Below, piece by piece: positions 16,188 to 24,162 of a DNA stretch of 47,157 bases. The position numbers were made by a program, and so were the translations under genes. Within the stretch, counting starts at the first letter, position 1; every line of letters begins with the position of its first letter. The stretch comes from Verrucomicrobiia bacterium (GTDB lineage: Bacteria; Verrucomicrobiota; Verrucomicrobiia; Limisphaerales; UBA1100), in contig JAAZZB010000027.1 of assembly GCA_014239365.1 (NCBI GenBank), positions 1 to 47,157 of the forward strand, read 5' to 3'. The notes under the pieces were generated by a model. The model was not told the DNA's origin. It did not search any database and saw only the letters and a list, made by a program, of their open reading frames with translations.

Positions 16188-17456
16188 ATGGCCGCCGCGC
16201 GTTCAACCGGTCGGGAACCCATCCGCGCCCGACAGCTCGAGCAACTCCGCGACCTCATCCGCGCCGTGCGCCCCGCCAATGCGTTTTACGAAACGAAGCT
16301 GGGCGGCGCGGGCATCGATGACGCCATCACCAGTCTCGAAGACTTCACCGAGCGTTGCCCATTCACCACCAAAGACGAACTCGTCGCCGACCAAACCGCC
16401 CACGCGCCGTACGGCAGTAACCTCACTTTTCCCGCCGAGCACTACACCCGCATCCACCAAACCAGCGGCACCACCGGCGCGCCACTGCGCTGGCTCGACA
16501 CCCCCGAGAGTTGGCAAAGTATGCTCGAAAGTTGGAAAACCGTATACCGTGCGGCCGGCGTCTCGCCGGCCGATCGCGCGCTGTTCGCATTTTCCTTTGG
16601 CCCCTTCATCGGTTTTTGGATGGCCTACGAAGCCGCCGCGCAAATGGGTTGCCTCTGTTTCCCCGGCGGCGGCCTCACCAGCGCCACGCGCCTGCGCATC
16701 CTGTTGGAAAACGAAGTCACCCTCCTGTGCTGCACGCCCACTTACGCACTGCGCCTCGCGGAAGTCGCGAAGCTGGAAGGCATCGATCTCTCTCACGCCA
16801 AACTCAAAACCATCGTCGTCGCCGGCGAACCCGGTGGTAGCATCCCCGCCACCCGCAAACGCATCGAAAGCGCCTGGCCCAACGCCAAAGTGTTTGATCA
16901 CCACGGCATGACCGAAGTCGGCCCCGTCACCCACGAGTGGCCGCACGAAAAAAATAATCTGCAAATCATCGACGCCGCGTACCTCGCCGAAATCGTCCAC
17001 CCCGAAACCAATCAACCCGTCGCCGACGGCGAGGAAGGCGAACTCATCCTCACCACCCTCACCCGCACCGCGATGCCGTTACTCCGCTATCGCACCGGCG
17101 ACCTCGTGCGCCCCGAGACCCACGGCGACGCCCTCATCCTGCGCGGCGGCATCCTCGGCCGCGCCGACGACATGGTCATCATTCGCGGCGTCAACATTTA
17201 CCCCAGCGCCTTCGAGCACATCCTCCGCCCCTTCGAAGCCATCGCCGAATACCAAGTCATCATTTCCCAAAAAACCGAAATGGCCGAACTCCACCTCCGC
17301 ATTGAGCCCGCCCCCAACACCGACGCCAACGCCCTTGCCGAACACATCACCGACACCCTCCGCACCCAACTCAACCTCCGCATCCCCGTAGAAATGGCCG
17401 AGCCCAATTCCCTCCCCCGCTTCGAACTCAAAGCCAAACGCTGGATTCGCGAATAA
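16188..17456 (+). CDS. PaaK-like aryl-CoA ligase (AMP-forming)
   Basis: Adenylate-forming ligase of the phenylacetate-CoA ligase family, 422 residues, about family length. The P-loop-like motif is TSGTTGAPLRW, the A5-type segment is DHHGMTEVGPVTHEW, the ATP/ribose motif is LLRYRTGDLV, and the hinge with the C-terminal domain is GRADDMVIIRGVNIYPSAFE, as in PaaK. It activates an aromatic acid as acyl-AMP and transfers it to CoA or a carrier. ATG at 16188 lies five bases after the preceding stop; the longer open frame runs through the membrane-protein gene in another frame and is not coding. As the last gene of the operon it fits activation of a 4-hydroxybenzoate-like acid; the substrate pocket was not analysed. 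Confidence 0.92.
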   Translation: MAAARSTGREPIRARQLEQLRDLIRAVRPANAFYETKLGGAGIDDAITSLEDFTERCPFTTKDELVADQTAHAPYGSNLTFPAEHYTRIHQTSGTTGAPLRWLDTPESWQSMLESWKTVYRAAGVSPADRALFAFSFGPFIGFWMAYEAAAQMGCLCFPGGGLTSATRLRILLENEVTLLCCTPTYALRLAEVAKLEGIDLSHAKLKTIVVAGEPGGSIPATRKRIESAWPNAKVFDHHGMTEVGPVTHEWPHEKNNLQIIDAAYLAEIVHPETNQPVADGEEGELILTTLTRTAMPLLRYRTGDLVRPETHGDALILRGGILGRADDMVIIRGVNIYPSAFEHILRPFEAIAEYQVIISQKTEMAELHLRIEPAPNTDANALAEHITDTLRTQLNLRIPVEMAEPNSLPRFELKAKRWIRE

Positions 17457-17498
17457 ATTCGGCTCGTCAAACTGCCCCCGAGGGACTATCATTTCGCT

Positions 17499-17717
17499 AT
17501 GCTTGATTGGAGTAAATGCCCCGCCGTCGAACACTCGCCCGCGAAGGTTAGCGGCGAATGGGTGTTTGTCGGAACGCGCTTGCCGGTGCGGGCGTTGTTC
17601 GAGAACCTCGAGTCCGGCGCGAGCCTCGATGAATTTGTCGAGTGGTTCCCCGGCGTGACGCGCGAACAAGCCGCCGCCGTGCTCGCCCACGCCGAGCGCA
17701 GCCTTGCGACTGCTTGA
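17499..17717 (+). CDS. DUF433 antitoxin-like protein
   Basis: A 72-residue DUF433 protein: short N-terminal strand region (VSGEWVFVGTRLPVRALFENLESG) then the helical motif SLDEFVEWFPGVTREQAAAVLAHAE, a winged-helix-like DNA-binding fold in the family. DUF433 genes are usually paired with a PIN-like DUF5615 gene, as here: the next start is one base after this stop. The likely role is antitoxin and autorepressor. The start ATG at 17499 gives the standard length. Confidence 0.88.
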   Translation: MLDWSKCPAVEHSPAKVSGEWVFVGTRLPVRALFENLESGASLDEFVEWFPGVTREQAAAVLAHAERSLATA

Positions 17718-17718
17718 A

Positions 17719-18033
17719 ATGCGCATCCTATTCGACCAAGGCACACCCGCTCCGTTGCGCCATTCGCTTCCCACTCACGAAGTGAAAACCGCCTTTGAGA
17801 TTGGCTGGGCCGAATTAGAAAACGGCAACCTGCTCGCGGAAGCCGTTGGACACTTTGACCTACTCATCACCACTGACCGAAATTTAAACCACCAACAAAA
17901 CTTGGCCAAATTCAATCTCGCCATTCTCGTTCTGCCAACCACCAGCTGGCCGGAACTACGCGAGCACACCGGAGAAATTTCCGAAGCCGTCGATACCATC
18001 CAGCCCTCTGACTACCTCGAGTTGAAGTGGTGA
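17719..18033 (+). CDS. DUF5615 PIN-like toxin
   Basis: A 104-residue DUF5615 (Mut7-C-like PIN) protein, probable ribonuclease toxin of the pair with the DUF433 gene. The N-terminal strand MRILFDQGTPAPLR carries the first acidic residue, and FDLLITTDRNLNHQQNL has the second acidic motif (usually T-D-x-x-F; here the Phe is Leu). ATG at 17719 is used because the earlier in-frame TTG would overlap the antitoxin. Whether it is active is uncertain given the small motif deviation. Confidence 0.85.
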   Translation: MRILFDQGTPAPLRHSLPTHEVKTAFEIGWAELENGNLLAEAVGHFDLLITTDRNLNHQQNLAKFNLAILVLPTTSWPELREHTGEISEAVDTIQPSDYLELKW

Positions 18034-18081
18034 GCCACCTTTTTTATTTCTCTCGACCGCCGCGTTGACTACCCTTCCCCA

Positions 18082-18765
18082 ATGCCCGACGCACCCTTGC
18101 TACAGCTAAAAAATATTTCCCGCGAATTTCCCTCTGCCGAGGCCGGTGCGCCGCTCCAAGTATTGCGTAGCTTATCGATGGACGTGGCGCGCGGCGAATC
18201 CATTGCGATCGTCGGCCCTTCCGGTTGCGGCAAAAGCACGCTGCTCAATCTCATCGGCACGCTCGATCAACCCACCAAAGGCACCATCGCATTCGATGGC
18301 CGCAACCTCGGAGAACTGGACGCCGACGAATTAGCCATTCTGCGCAATCGCGAGATGGGATTTATTTTCCAAAGCCATCATTTGCTGCCGCAATGCACCG
18401 TGATGGAAAACGTGCTCGTTCCCACGCTCGCCCACGGACGCGCCACCGAAGATGATGAAGAACGTGCCCATCGCCTGCTCGACCGCGTAGGCCTCGCCGA
18501 ACGGTTGGCCCATCGCCCCGGTCAACTTTCCGGCGGCGAACGCCAACGCGTGGCCGTCGTCCGCGCGCTCATCAACGAGCCCCAGCTTCTGCTCGCCGAC
18601 GAACCCACCGGCGCGCTCGACCAAGCCACCGCCGATCAACTCGGCCAGTTGCTCGTGGAATTGAACGCCGAAGAAAACGTCACCCTTATCACCGTCACCC
18701 ACTCCGAAAAACTCGCCACCCAAATGGCCCGCACCGTGGAACTCAACGATGGCCAAATTGATTAA
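18082..18765 (+). CDS. ABC transporter ATP-binding protein (LolD/YbbA type)
   Basis: ATPase of the MacB/LolD/YbbA group, 227 residues. Walker A is GPSGCGKSTLLN (about residues 47-58), Q-loop FIFQSHHLLPQ, signature LSGGERQRVAVVRAL, Walker B LLLADEPTGALD and switch His in VTHSEK. It pairs with the FtsX permease that follows after a 72-base gap holding a hairpin repeat. This family drives extrusion or mechanotransmission rather than import. Substrate is unknown. Confidence 0.93.
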   Translation: MPDAPLLQLKNISREFPSAEAGAPLQVLRSLSMDVARGESIAIVGPSGCGKSTLLNLIGTLDQPTKGTIAFDGRNLGELDADELAILRNREMGFIFQSHHLLPQCTVMENVLVPTLAHGRATEDDEERAHRLLDRVGLAERLAHRPGQLSGGERQRVAVVRALINEPQLLLADEPTGALDQATADQLGQLLVELNAEENVTLITVTHSEKLATQMARTVELNDGQID

Positions 18766-18774
18766 CGCATTTCA

Positions 18775-18826
18775 AACCACAGATTACACAGATTCACGCA
18801 GAAAAAAATCTGTGTAATCTGCGGTT
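18775..18826. repeat. Palindromic repeat, AACCACAGATTACACAGATT type
   Basis: Inverted arms at 18775-18794 and 18807-18826 match at 19 of 20 positions around a 12-base loop. It lies between the ABC ATPase and permease genes. From memory, this interspersed sequence occurs widely in environmental bacterial genomes. Only one copy is in the window. It may attenuate or stabilise the operon message. Confidence 0.7.
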
Positions 18827-18837
18827 AACAAAAACAA

Positions 18838-21800
18838 ATGACCCGCGGTCGTCTCATCATCAACAGCCTCACGCACCACGCGCGTTCGCACGCGGGGACG
18901 CTGCTCGGCGCCATTGTGGCCGGGGCGGTGTTGACTGGCTCGTTGGTGGTCGGTGATTCCGTGAAACGGACGTTGCAGAATCAAGCCGAACAGCGACTCG
19001 GGAAAATCCAAATCGCCCTTGTACAGCACGACCGGTTTTTCCGCGCCGACTTAGCGACGGCAATCAAGGATGAACAAACGCACTTCGCCTCGATTCTCAG
19101 ACTGAACGCCGCCGGATATGTTTCCGACGAATCGGGCGACATAAAAAAACGCGCCAACCAAATCCAACTCATCGGCATCGACAAAGCGTTCTGGAATCAC
19201 GCGATGCTCAAGGCAAATCGTCCACCGGAATTAAACGACGGCGAAGCGCTCATCAACCCCCGCCTCGCCGCCCAACTCAGCCTCAAGGCGGGCGACGAAT
19301 TCCGGCTGCGCATTGCCAAGCCGAGCGTGCTCCCGCGCGATGCGCCGCTTTCGGTGGCCGAAGATCTCACCGCGCGTTTGACGCTCACGGTCGCCCAAGT
19401 GACCGATGCGGATTCCGAGCTGGCCAACTTCAGCCTGCGCCCCGGCGCCGTGCCGCCATTCAATGTTTTTGTGCCGCTCGCGTGGTTGCAAAACAAAGCC
19501 GAACTGGACGAACGCGCCAACGCGATGTTAGCGAGTGGCCGAAAGCCGACGAAGGATTTGGTGCAATCGACCAATGCCGAGTTGAAAAAAAAGTGGCGCT
19601 TGGCGGACGCGGAATTGGAGCTGATTGAAAACGAAACCGACGGCGTCATCGACCTGCGCACCGATCGGATTTTTCTCGATACCAAAACACTGGCGGCCAC
19701 CACCGATGCCCAAGCGGCGCTCACTTACATCGCCAACGAATTTCGCCTCGGCACGAACGCCGTTCCATACTCGATGATTTCCGGCGTGAGCAATGGCTTT
19801 TTTGAACACACGCCCACCGGTGATGAAATGCTCATCACCCAATGGCTCGCGGACGACCTCGGCGCGAAGGCGGACGATACAATTGAACTGAAATATTATG
19901 TGCTCGGCCTCAACCGACAACTCGAGGAGCGCCAGCACACCTTCACCATCACCGGCATCGTGCCCACGGAGGAGCCGGGCTGGCGTGAGCTAATGCCCAA
20001 ATTTCCCGGCATCGTTGACAAAGATAATCTGCGCGACTGGAATCCCGGAATTGATTTTGATTCCAGCCGCATCCGCGATCAGGACGAAGCATTTTGGAAA
20101 CAACATCGCGGCACGCCCAAAGCCTTCATCGCGCTGCCCACCGCGCAAAAACTTTGGGCCAATCGCTACGGCGAAGCCACCACGGTGCGTTACACGTTCG
20201 CCAAAGACAAACGCGCCCAAATTGAAACCGCGCTTCAGAAAAAACTCAACCCCGCCGACATCGGCCTTGTGTTCCGCGATGTGCGCACCGAGGCCATCAC
20301 CGGCCAATCCGCCAGCGATTTTGGTGGACTCTTCATCGGCCTCAGTTTTTTCCTCGTCATCGCCGCGCTCATTTTGATGGGGCTCCTTTTTGTCTTCGGC
20401 GTGGAACAGCGCGCCCTCCAAATCGGCACCCTCCTCGCCATCGGTTTCACCGGCAAAACCGTCCGCAACCTCCTCCTCGCCGAAGGCTTCGTGCTCGCCC
20501 TCATCGGCGCGGCGCTCGGTGCTTGGGCGGGCCTCGGCTACACGCAAGCGCTGGTCAAACTTCTCAACTCCGAATGGGGCGGCGCCATCGGCAATGGCAG
20601 TTTGGTTTACCACGCCGAACCGCTCACGGTGTTGTACGGCGTCCTCGGCGGATTGTTCGTCGCGCTGTTCACCATTTGGCTGACCGTCCGCAAACTCAGC
20701 CGCGCCAACGCCATTACCTTGTTGCAAGGCGAACCCGCCCAACCCGCTGCGGCCACAACGGGCGGCAAAGCCATCATCACCGCGATTGCCTGTGCCGTGG
20801 GCGCGATTGCGCTGGGCTTTGCGATGAAGGATGCGCAGGGGCAAATGAAGGCGGGCGGATTTTTTGGCGCGGGGATGCTGCTGCTCATCAGTTGCCTGTG
20901 CGTGTGCCACGCATGGCTGGGCAAACTGGCGGCAAGCGGTGGCCCCTCCATTGCATCCTTTGCCTCGCTGGGCGCGATGGGTTGGCGCGGCAGCGCGCGG
21001 CGGCGTGGGCGCAGTCTGGCGTGCATCGGGTTGCTGGCGTGCGGCGTGTTTTTGCTGATCGCCGTGGGCGCGTTTCGGCTTGATCCGAACGAAGGCGCGA
21101 ACGAACGCTGGGGCGGCACAGGCGGCTTCGCGTTTTTTGGCCAGAGTGATGTGCCGGTGTTATACGATCTCAACACCCAAAAAGGCCGCGAGGAAATGGC
21201 ACTTGATGGGGAGATCGATCTCATCCAATTCCGCGTGCGAGCGGGCGACGATGCGAGCTGCCTCAATCTCAATCAAACCCGCGAGCCGCGACTGCTCGGC
21301 GTGAACCCAAAAGCGTTGGCGAAAAAAAACGCGTTCACCTTTGCCCAAGGCACCGGCTGGGAAGTGCTTGATGAAACCGAAGGGGACGCCGTGCCCGCAA
21401 TCGTGGACATGAACACCGGCATGTGGATGATGCACGTGAAGGTGGGCGACGTCATCGATTACCCCAATGAATCCGGCGGCACATTCAAAATTCGCATCGC
21501 CGGGTTCCTCGCCAACTCCGTGCTGCAGGGCGACCTCATTATTTCCGAAAAACAATTCGTGAAACAGTTCCCCTCCGCCAGCGGGTATCGCGTGTTCCTC
21601 ATTGATTCCGCCGACCCCAAAGCCACCGCCGCCATTGCCATCGCGTTGAGTTTTGCGCTGGAAGATTACGGTCTTGAACTGACACCCGCCACGCGGCGCT
21701 TGGCGGAATTTAGCCAAGTGCAAAACACCTACCTCGACATCTTCCAAGCACTCGGCGGCTTGGCGCTCCTGCTCGGCAGCGTGGGCCTCGGTGTGGTGGT

Positions 21801-22107
21801 GCTGCGCAATGTGCTCGAACGACGCGGCGAACTGGCTTTGTTGCAAGCGGTCGGCTTCCGCAAATCCGCGCTGCATTGGCTGGTGCTGGCCGAGCACGGC
21901 GGGCTGTTAATTTTGGGCTTGGCCGCCGGCATCATCAGCGCGGCCGTCGCCGTGTGGCCGGCCTTGAGCTCCCCCGGCCAAGGCATGCCGCTGAAATTGC
22001 TGGCGTGGACGGTAGGCGGTATTTTGCTAAGCGGACTGCTCTGGACATGGCTCGCCGCCGCCGCCGCGTTGCGCGGAAAATTATTGCCGGCATTGCGCCA
22101 CGAGTGA
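18838..22107 (+). CDS. Large FtsX-family ABC permease (YbbP/DevC-like)
   Basis: A 1089-residue inner-membrane permease. An N-terminal helix (about 18-42) precedes a long extracytoplasmic MacB_PCD-like region of about 450 residues. A first FtsX block of helices follows at about 500-640 (FGGLFIGLSFFLVIAALILMG; RALQIGTLLAIGFTGKTVRN). Further helices are at about 650-750, then a second extracytoplasmic domain, and a final FtsX block at about 960-1080 (ERRGELALLQAVGFRK). The duplicated FtsX layout resembles E. coli YbbP (804 residues), here with enlarged periplasmic domains. It works with the ATPase at 18082-18765. ATG at 18838 follows the hairpin repeat closely, with no strong SD. Substrate unknown. 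Confidence 0.92.
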   Translation: MTRGRLIINSLTHHARSHAGTLLGAIVAGAVLTGSLVVGDSVKRTLQNQAEQRLGKIQIALVQHDRFFRADLATAIKDEQTHFASILRLNAAGYVSDESGDIKKRANQIQLIGIDKAFWNHAMLKANRPPELNDGEALINPRLAAQLSLKAGDEFRLRIAKPSVLPRDAPLSVAEDLTARLTLTVAQVTDADSELANFSLRPGAVPPFNVFVPLAWLQNKAELDERANAMLASGRKPTKDLVQSTNAELKKKWRLADAELELIENETDGVIDLRTDRIFLDTKTLAATTDAQAALTYIANEFRLGTNAVPYSMISGVSNGFFEHTPTGDEMLITQWLADDLGAKADDTIELKYYVLGLNRQLEERQHTFTITGIVPTEEPGWRELMPKFPGIVDKDNLRDWNPGIDFDSSRIRDQDEAFWKQHRGTPKAFIALPTAQKLWANRYGEATTVRYTFAKDKRAQIETALQKKLNPADIGLVFRDVRTEAITGQSASDFGGLFIGLSFFLVIAALILMGLLFVFGVEQRALQIGTLLAIGFTGKTVRNLLLAEGFVLALIGAALGAWAGLGYTQALVKLLNSEWGGAIGNGSLVYHAEPLTVLYGVLGGLFVALFTIWLTVRKLSRANAITLLQGEPAQPAAATTGGKAIITAIACAVGAIALGFAMKDAQGQMKAGGFFGAGMLLLISCLCVCHAWLGKLAASGGPSIASFASLGAMGWRGSARRRGRSLACIGLLACGVFLLIAVGAFRLDPNEGANERWGGTGGFAFFGQSDVPVLYDLNTQKGREEMALDGEIDLIQFRVRAGDDASCLNLNQTREPRLLGVNPKALAKKNAFTFAQGTGWEVLDETEGDAVPAIVDMNTGMWMMHVKVGDVIDYPNESGGTFKIRIAGFLANSVLQGDLIISEKQFVKQFPSASGYRVFLIDSADPKATAAIAIALSFALEDYGLELTPATRRLAEFSQVQNTYLDIFQALGGLALLLGSVGLGVVVLRNVLERRGELALLQAVGFRKSALHWLVLAEHGGLLILGLAAGIISAAVAVWPALSSPGQGMPLKLLAWTVGGILLSGLLWTWLAAAAALRGKLLPALRHE

Positions 22108-22127
22108 TGGGCGTTTACACTCCGGCC

Positions 22128-22760
22128 ATGACGCGTTTGATCTTTTTGCCATTGTTCGCTGTGCTCCTCTCTGCGTGCGTGATGCCGCCGCGTGCGGACT
22201 CAAATTTGACGCCGCTGGTGCAGGCAAATTTCCAGTCCAACGCGCTGCCGAATAATTGGATTGAACTCAACGGCGAAGTCACCGTTGCGAACGGCGTGCT
22301 GCAGTTGCCGGCCAAGCCATTGGAATTGCACGGAGTAATGTTTGGCCCGGCGTTGCTCGATGAGTTGCGCGTGGCCGCGCGGTTTCAAGCTGGGGCAAGT
22401 GGCCGCCAATTTCCCGAATTTGGTTTGGGGCTCAACGGCATTGGCGGGTATCGCGTGATGGTCAGTCCCGGGCAAAAGAAGCTGAAACTATTCCGCAATG
22501 ACGTGCTCGTGCACGAGGTGAATCACACGTGGGTGCCCGGCGATTGGACGCACTTGGCTTTGCAAATCCGCCCCTTGCCCGGGCTGAAATGGAGCGTGAA
22601 CGCGAAGGTTTGGCACAGCAGCGAGTTGGAGCCGAAAGAGTGGCAGCTCGCGTGGACGGAAAATGTGGAACCCCTCCCCGGGCGCGCCACTGTTTGGGGT
22701 CAGCCATTTTCCGGCACACCGATCGCGGTGGATGACTTGCGGGTTTGGCGGATTGATTGA
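22128..22760 (+). CDS. Lipoprotein with LamG/jelly-roll-like domain
   Basis: A 210-residue predicted lipoprotein. ATG at 22128 gives MTRLIFLPLFAVLLSAC with a lipobox LLSAC at about residues 14-18; an ATG at 22107 overlapping the permease stop (TGATG) is possible and would add seven residues. The mature part is beta-rich, with features of concanavalin-like domains: LPNNWIELNGEVTVANGVLQL, GGYRVMVSPGQKKLKLFRND, WTHLALQI and a terminal IAVDDLRVWR. It may bind sugars or serve as partner of the upstream ABC system; neither is shown. Confidence 0.78.
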   Translation: MTRLIFLPLFAVLLSACVMPPRADSNLTPLVQANFQSNALPNNWIELNGEVTVANGVLQLPAKPLELHGVMFGPALLDELRVAARFQAGASGRQFPEFGLGLNGIGGYRVMVSPGQKKLKLFRNDVLVHEVNHTWVPGDWTHLALQIRPLPGLKWSVNAKVWHSSELEPKEWQLAWTENVEPLPGRATVWGQPFSGTPIAVDDLRVWRID

Positions 22761-22761
22761 T

Positions 22762-22790
22762 TGTAGCCCGGCCCGCCGGCCCGGGCTACA
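22762..22790. repeat. Palindromic repeat family B, copy 1 (single-hairpin form)
   Basis: 29 bases beginning TGTAGCCCGG and ending CCCGGGCTACA, between convergent genes. It is followed by ATTGGCGGTCA, a shortened form of the flank seen at copies 3 and 4. It could act as a bidirectional transcription end, though no T-run follows. Confidence 0.8.
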
Positions 22791-22814
22791 TTGGCGGTCA
22801 CGCAATTTTCAATT

Positions 22815-23534
22815 CTACAAATCAATCGGGCCGCCGAGGCGGTCGCCGTCTAATTCGTAGATGCCGACGAGGTAGCCGTTCTCCAGCACTTCGCCGACTT
22901 TGAGCGTGCCGAAAATGGTGATGGGCACGTCCATGATCGGTTTCACGCCTTTGCCCTCGGGCATGCGCACGCTCACCCATTCGTTAATCTTGGGCACCGT
23001 GCCGTAGCAGCACATCGATTGATCGCGCATAATGAGCATCTCGGTGATCTTGCCGCCTTCCACTTTCAGCGGAAGCATAAAGCCTTTGAGCGCGATTTTC
23101 TTTTTGTGAAAATCGGTGACGGCTTCGGGGATGAAATTTTTCTCGATGATCGCTTTGGCCTTGGGATCGGTGATGGGATCATCGGGCACTTCGTAAGCAA
23201 ACGAGGCGAGCCTATCGAAACTGATGAGGGAATAATCGCCGATCATTGCGGGCTGTTCCGCCTCCACTAATTCCGACGGCATCGGCGCGGGCTTTCCAGC
23301 CTCGGGTTTTTGCGCGGATTCATTGGGCTCCACTTTGGCGATGAGCGGCTCCACGGGCTTAGCCACCACGGGCGGCTGGGGTAATTCCTGAATAAACGGT
23401 TGCTCCGGCGCAGCCGCCACGCGCATCACGGCCTCGCCGCGTTGCACGATCACGTTGGATTGAATCTGCGTTTGCTGGCCGCAACCGGCCCATCCCGCCA
23501 ACGCCATTACACTGATGCCCTGCCAAAGTTTCAT
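22815..23534 (-). CDS. DUF3299 lipoprotein (intact copy)
   Basis: A 239-residue exported protein, probable lipoprotein (MKLWQGISVMALAGWAGCGQ, lipobox AGC at about residue 18). A Pro/Glu-rich linker to about residue 100 precedes the DUF3299 domain: LKGFMLPLKVEGGKITEMLIM, RDQSMCCYG with its Cys pair, NEWVSVRMPEG and ITIFGTLKVGEVLENGYLVG. ATG at 23534 is preferred over the codon three before it. It is the last gene of the minus-strand ABC operon from 26628. DUF3299 proteins are known beside MacB-like ABC systems with His-rich proteins; a metal-related role, possibly zinc, is inferred. A degenerate second copy lies directly upstream. Confidence 0.85.
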   Translation of the reverse strand: MKLWQGISVMALAGWAGCGQQTQIQSNVIVQRGEAVMRVAAAPEQPFIQELPQPPVVAKPVEPLIAKVEPNESAQKPEAGKPAPMPSELVEAEQPAMIGDYSLISFDRLASFAYEVPDDPITDPKAKAIIEKNFIPEAVTDFHKKKIALKGFMLPLKVEGGKITEMLIMRDQSMCCYGTVPKINEWVSVRMPEGKGVKPIMDVPITIFGTLKVGEVLENGYLVGIYELDGDRLGGPIDL

Positions 23535-23548
23535 TACCAACAATCTAC

Positions 23549-23581
23549 TCCTTTTTGGCGAAATGGAAAGTTATTTTTGTG
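23549..23581 (-). repeat. 33-base remnant of the duplicated 3' end of the His-rich lipoprotein gene
   Basis: These 33 bases are identical to 24167-24199, the last coding bases of the lipoprotein gene. In each case they lie just upstream of a DUF3299 gene on the minus strand. This marks the junction of a tandem duplication that copied the lipoprotein 3' end plus the DUF3299 gene. Confidence 0.85.
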
Positions 23582-24152
23582 TTTTGTGGTTACCGTTTTG
23601 CTTTACGGGTGCCTCACTTTTTGGCGTTGCCTTGGCCCGTTCAGCCTCCATTTCAAATATGCCCACCAAGTATCCATTCTTGATTAGAAATCCCACTTTC
23701 AATGTTCCATAAATGATTTTTTTGGCATCCAAATCCTTATAGCTCAATCCCGTGGGCATTCGCACATAAATCCAATCGGACGCACCCGGCGTCCACGTGA
23801 TGCGAGAGTTTCAAGTGCTTCCAAAGTAATATTGTTTCCGGAGTAATAGAAATTCTGTCACCCTCTCATTCTTCACCTTCATAGGAAAAATGTAACCCGA
23901 CAACTCCACCTTGGTGCCATCCAGTTCTTTGACGTTCTTAGGAATGAAGTTGCGCTTCATTATTGCCCGGCCTTTGGGGGAAGTCACTTTGTCCTCGGGT
24001 ACTTCGATTTTGAAATCGGCGAGCTTATGAAAATCAATTGCCTTGAATTCACTCTTCTTCGCGAGCTTGGACGATTCGGCAAACAACCCATTGGGCGATC
24101 CCGCGACAAGGGTGGCTGCTGCGACACTCAACCAAATGTTCGACATCTTCAT
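23571..24152 (-). pseudogene. Second DUF3299 copy, interrupted by an in-frame TGA
   Basis: The frame from ATG at 24152 encodes a signal peptide (MKMSNIWLSVAAATLVAGSP) and the DUF3299 domain up to YYFGST, then TGA at 23811-23813. Reading on in the same frame gives the rest of the domain (SDWIYVRMPTGLSYKDLDA, then IIYGTLKVGFLIKNGYLVG) to a stop at 23571. It parallels the intact copy throughout, but the Cys pair in SMCCYG is replaced by QYYFG and residues are scrambled around the stop. There is no upstream lipobox Cys. This looks like a decaying duplicate; a single-base sequencing error is possible for the stop but not for the lost Cys. The 113-residue N-terminal piece might still be translated. 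Coordinates cover both parts. Confidence 0.75.
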
Positions 24153-24162
24153 CGCCCAAAGA

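Noticed and set aside
18069-18260. Small frames opposite the ABC ATPase
   Set aside because: Shadows of the ATPase reading frame without SD or homology.
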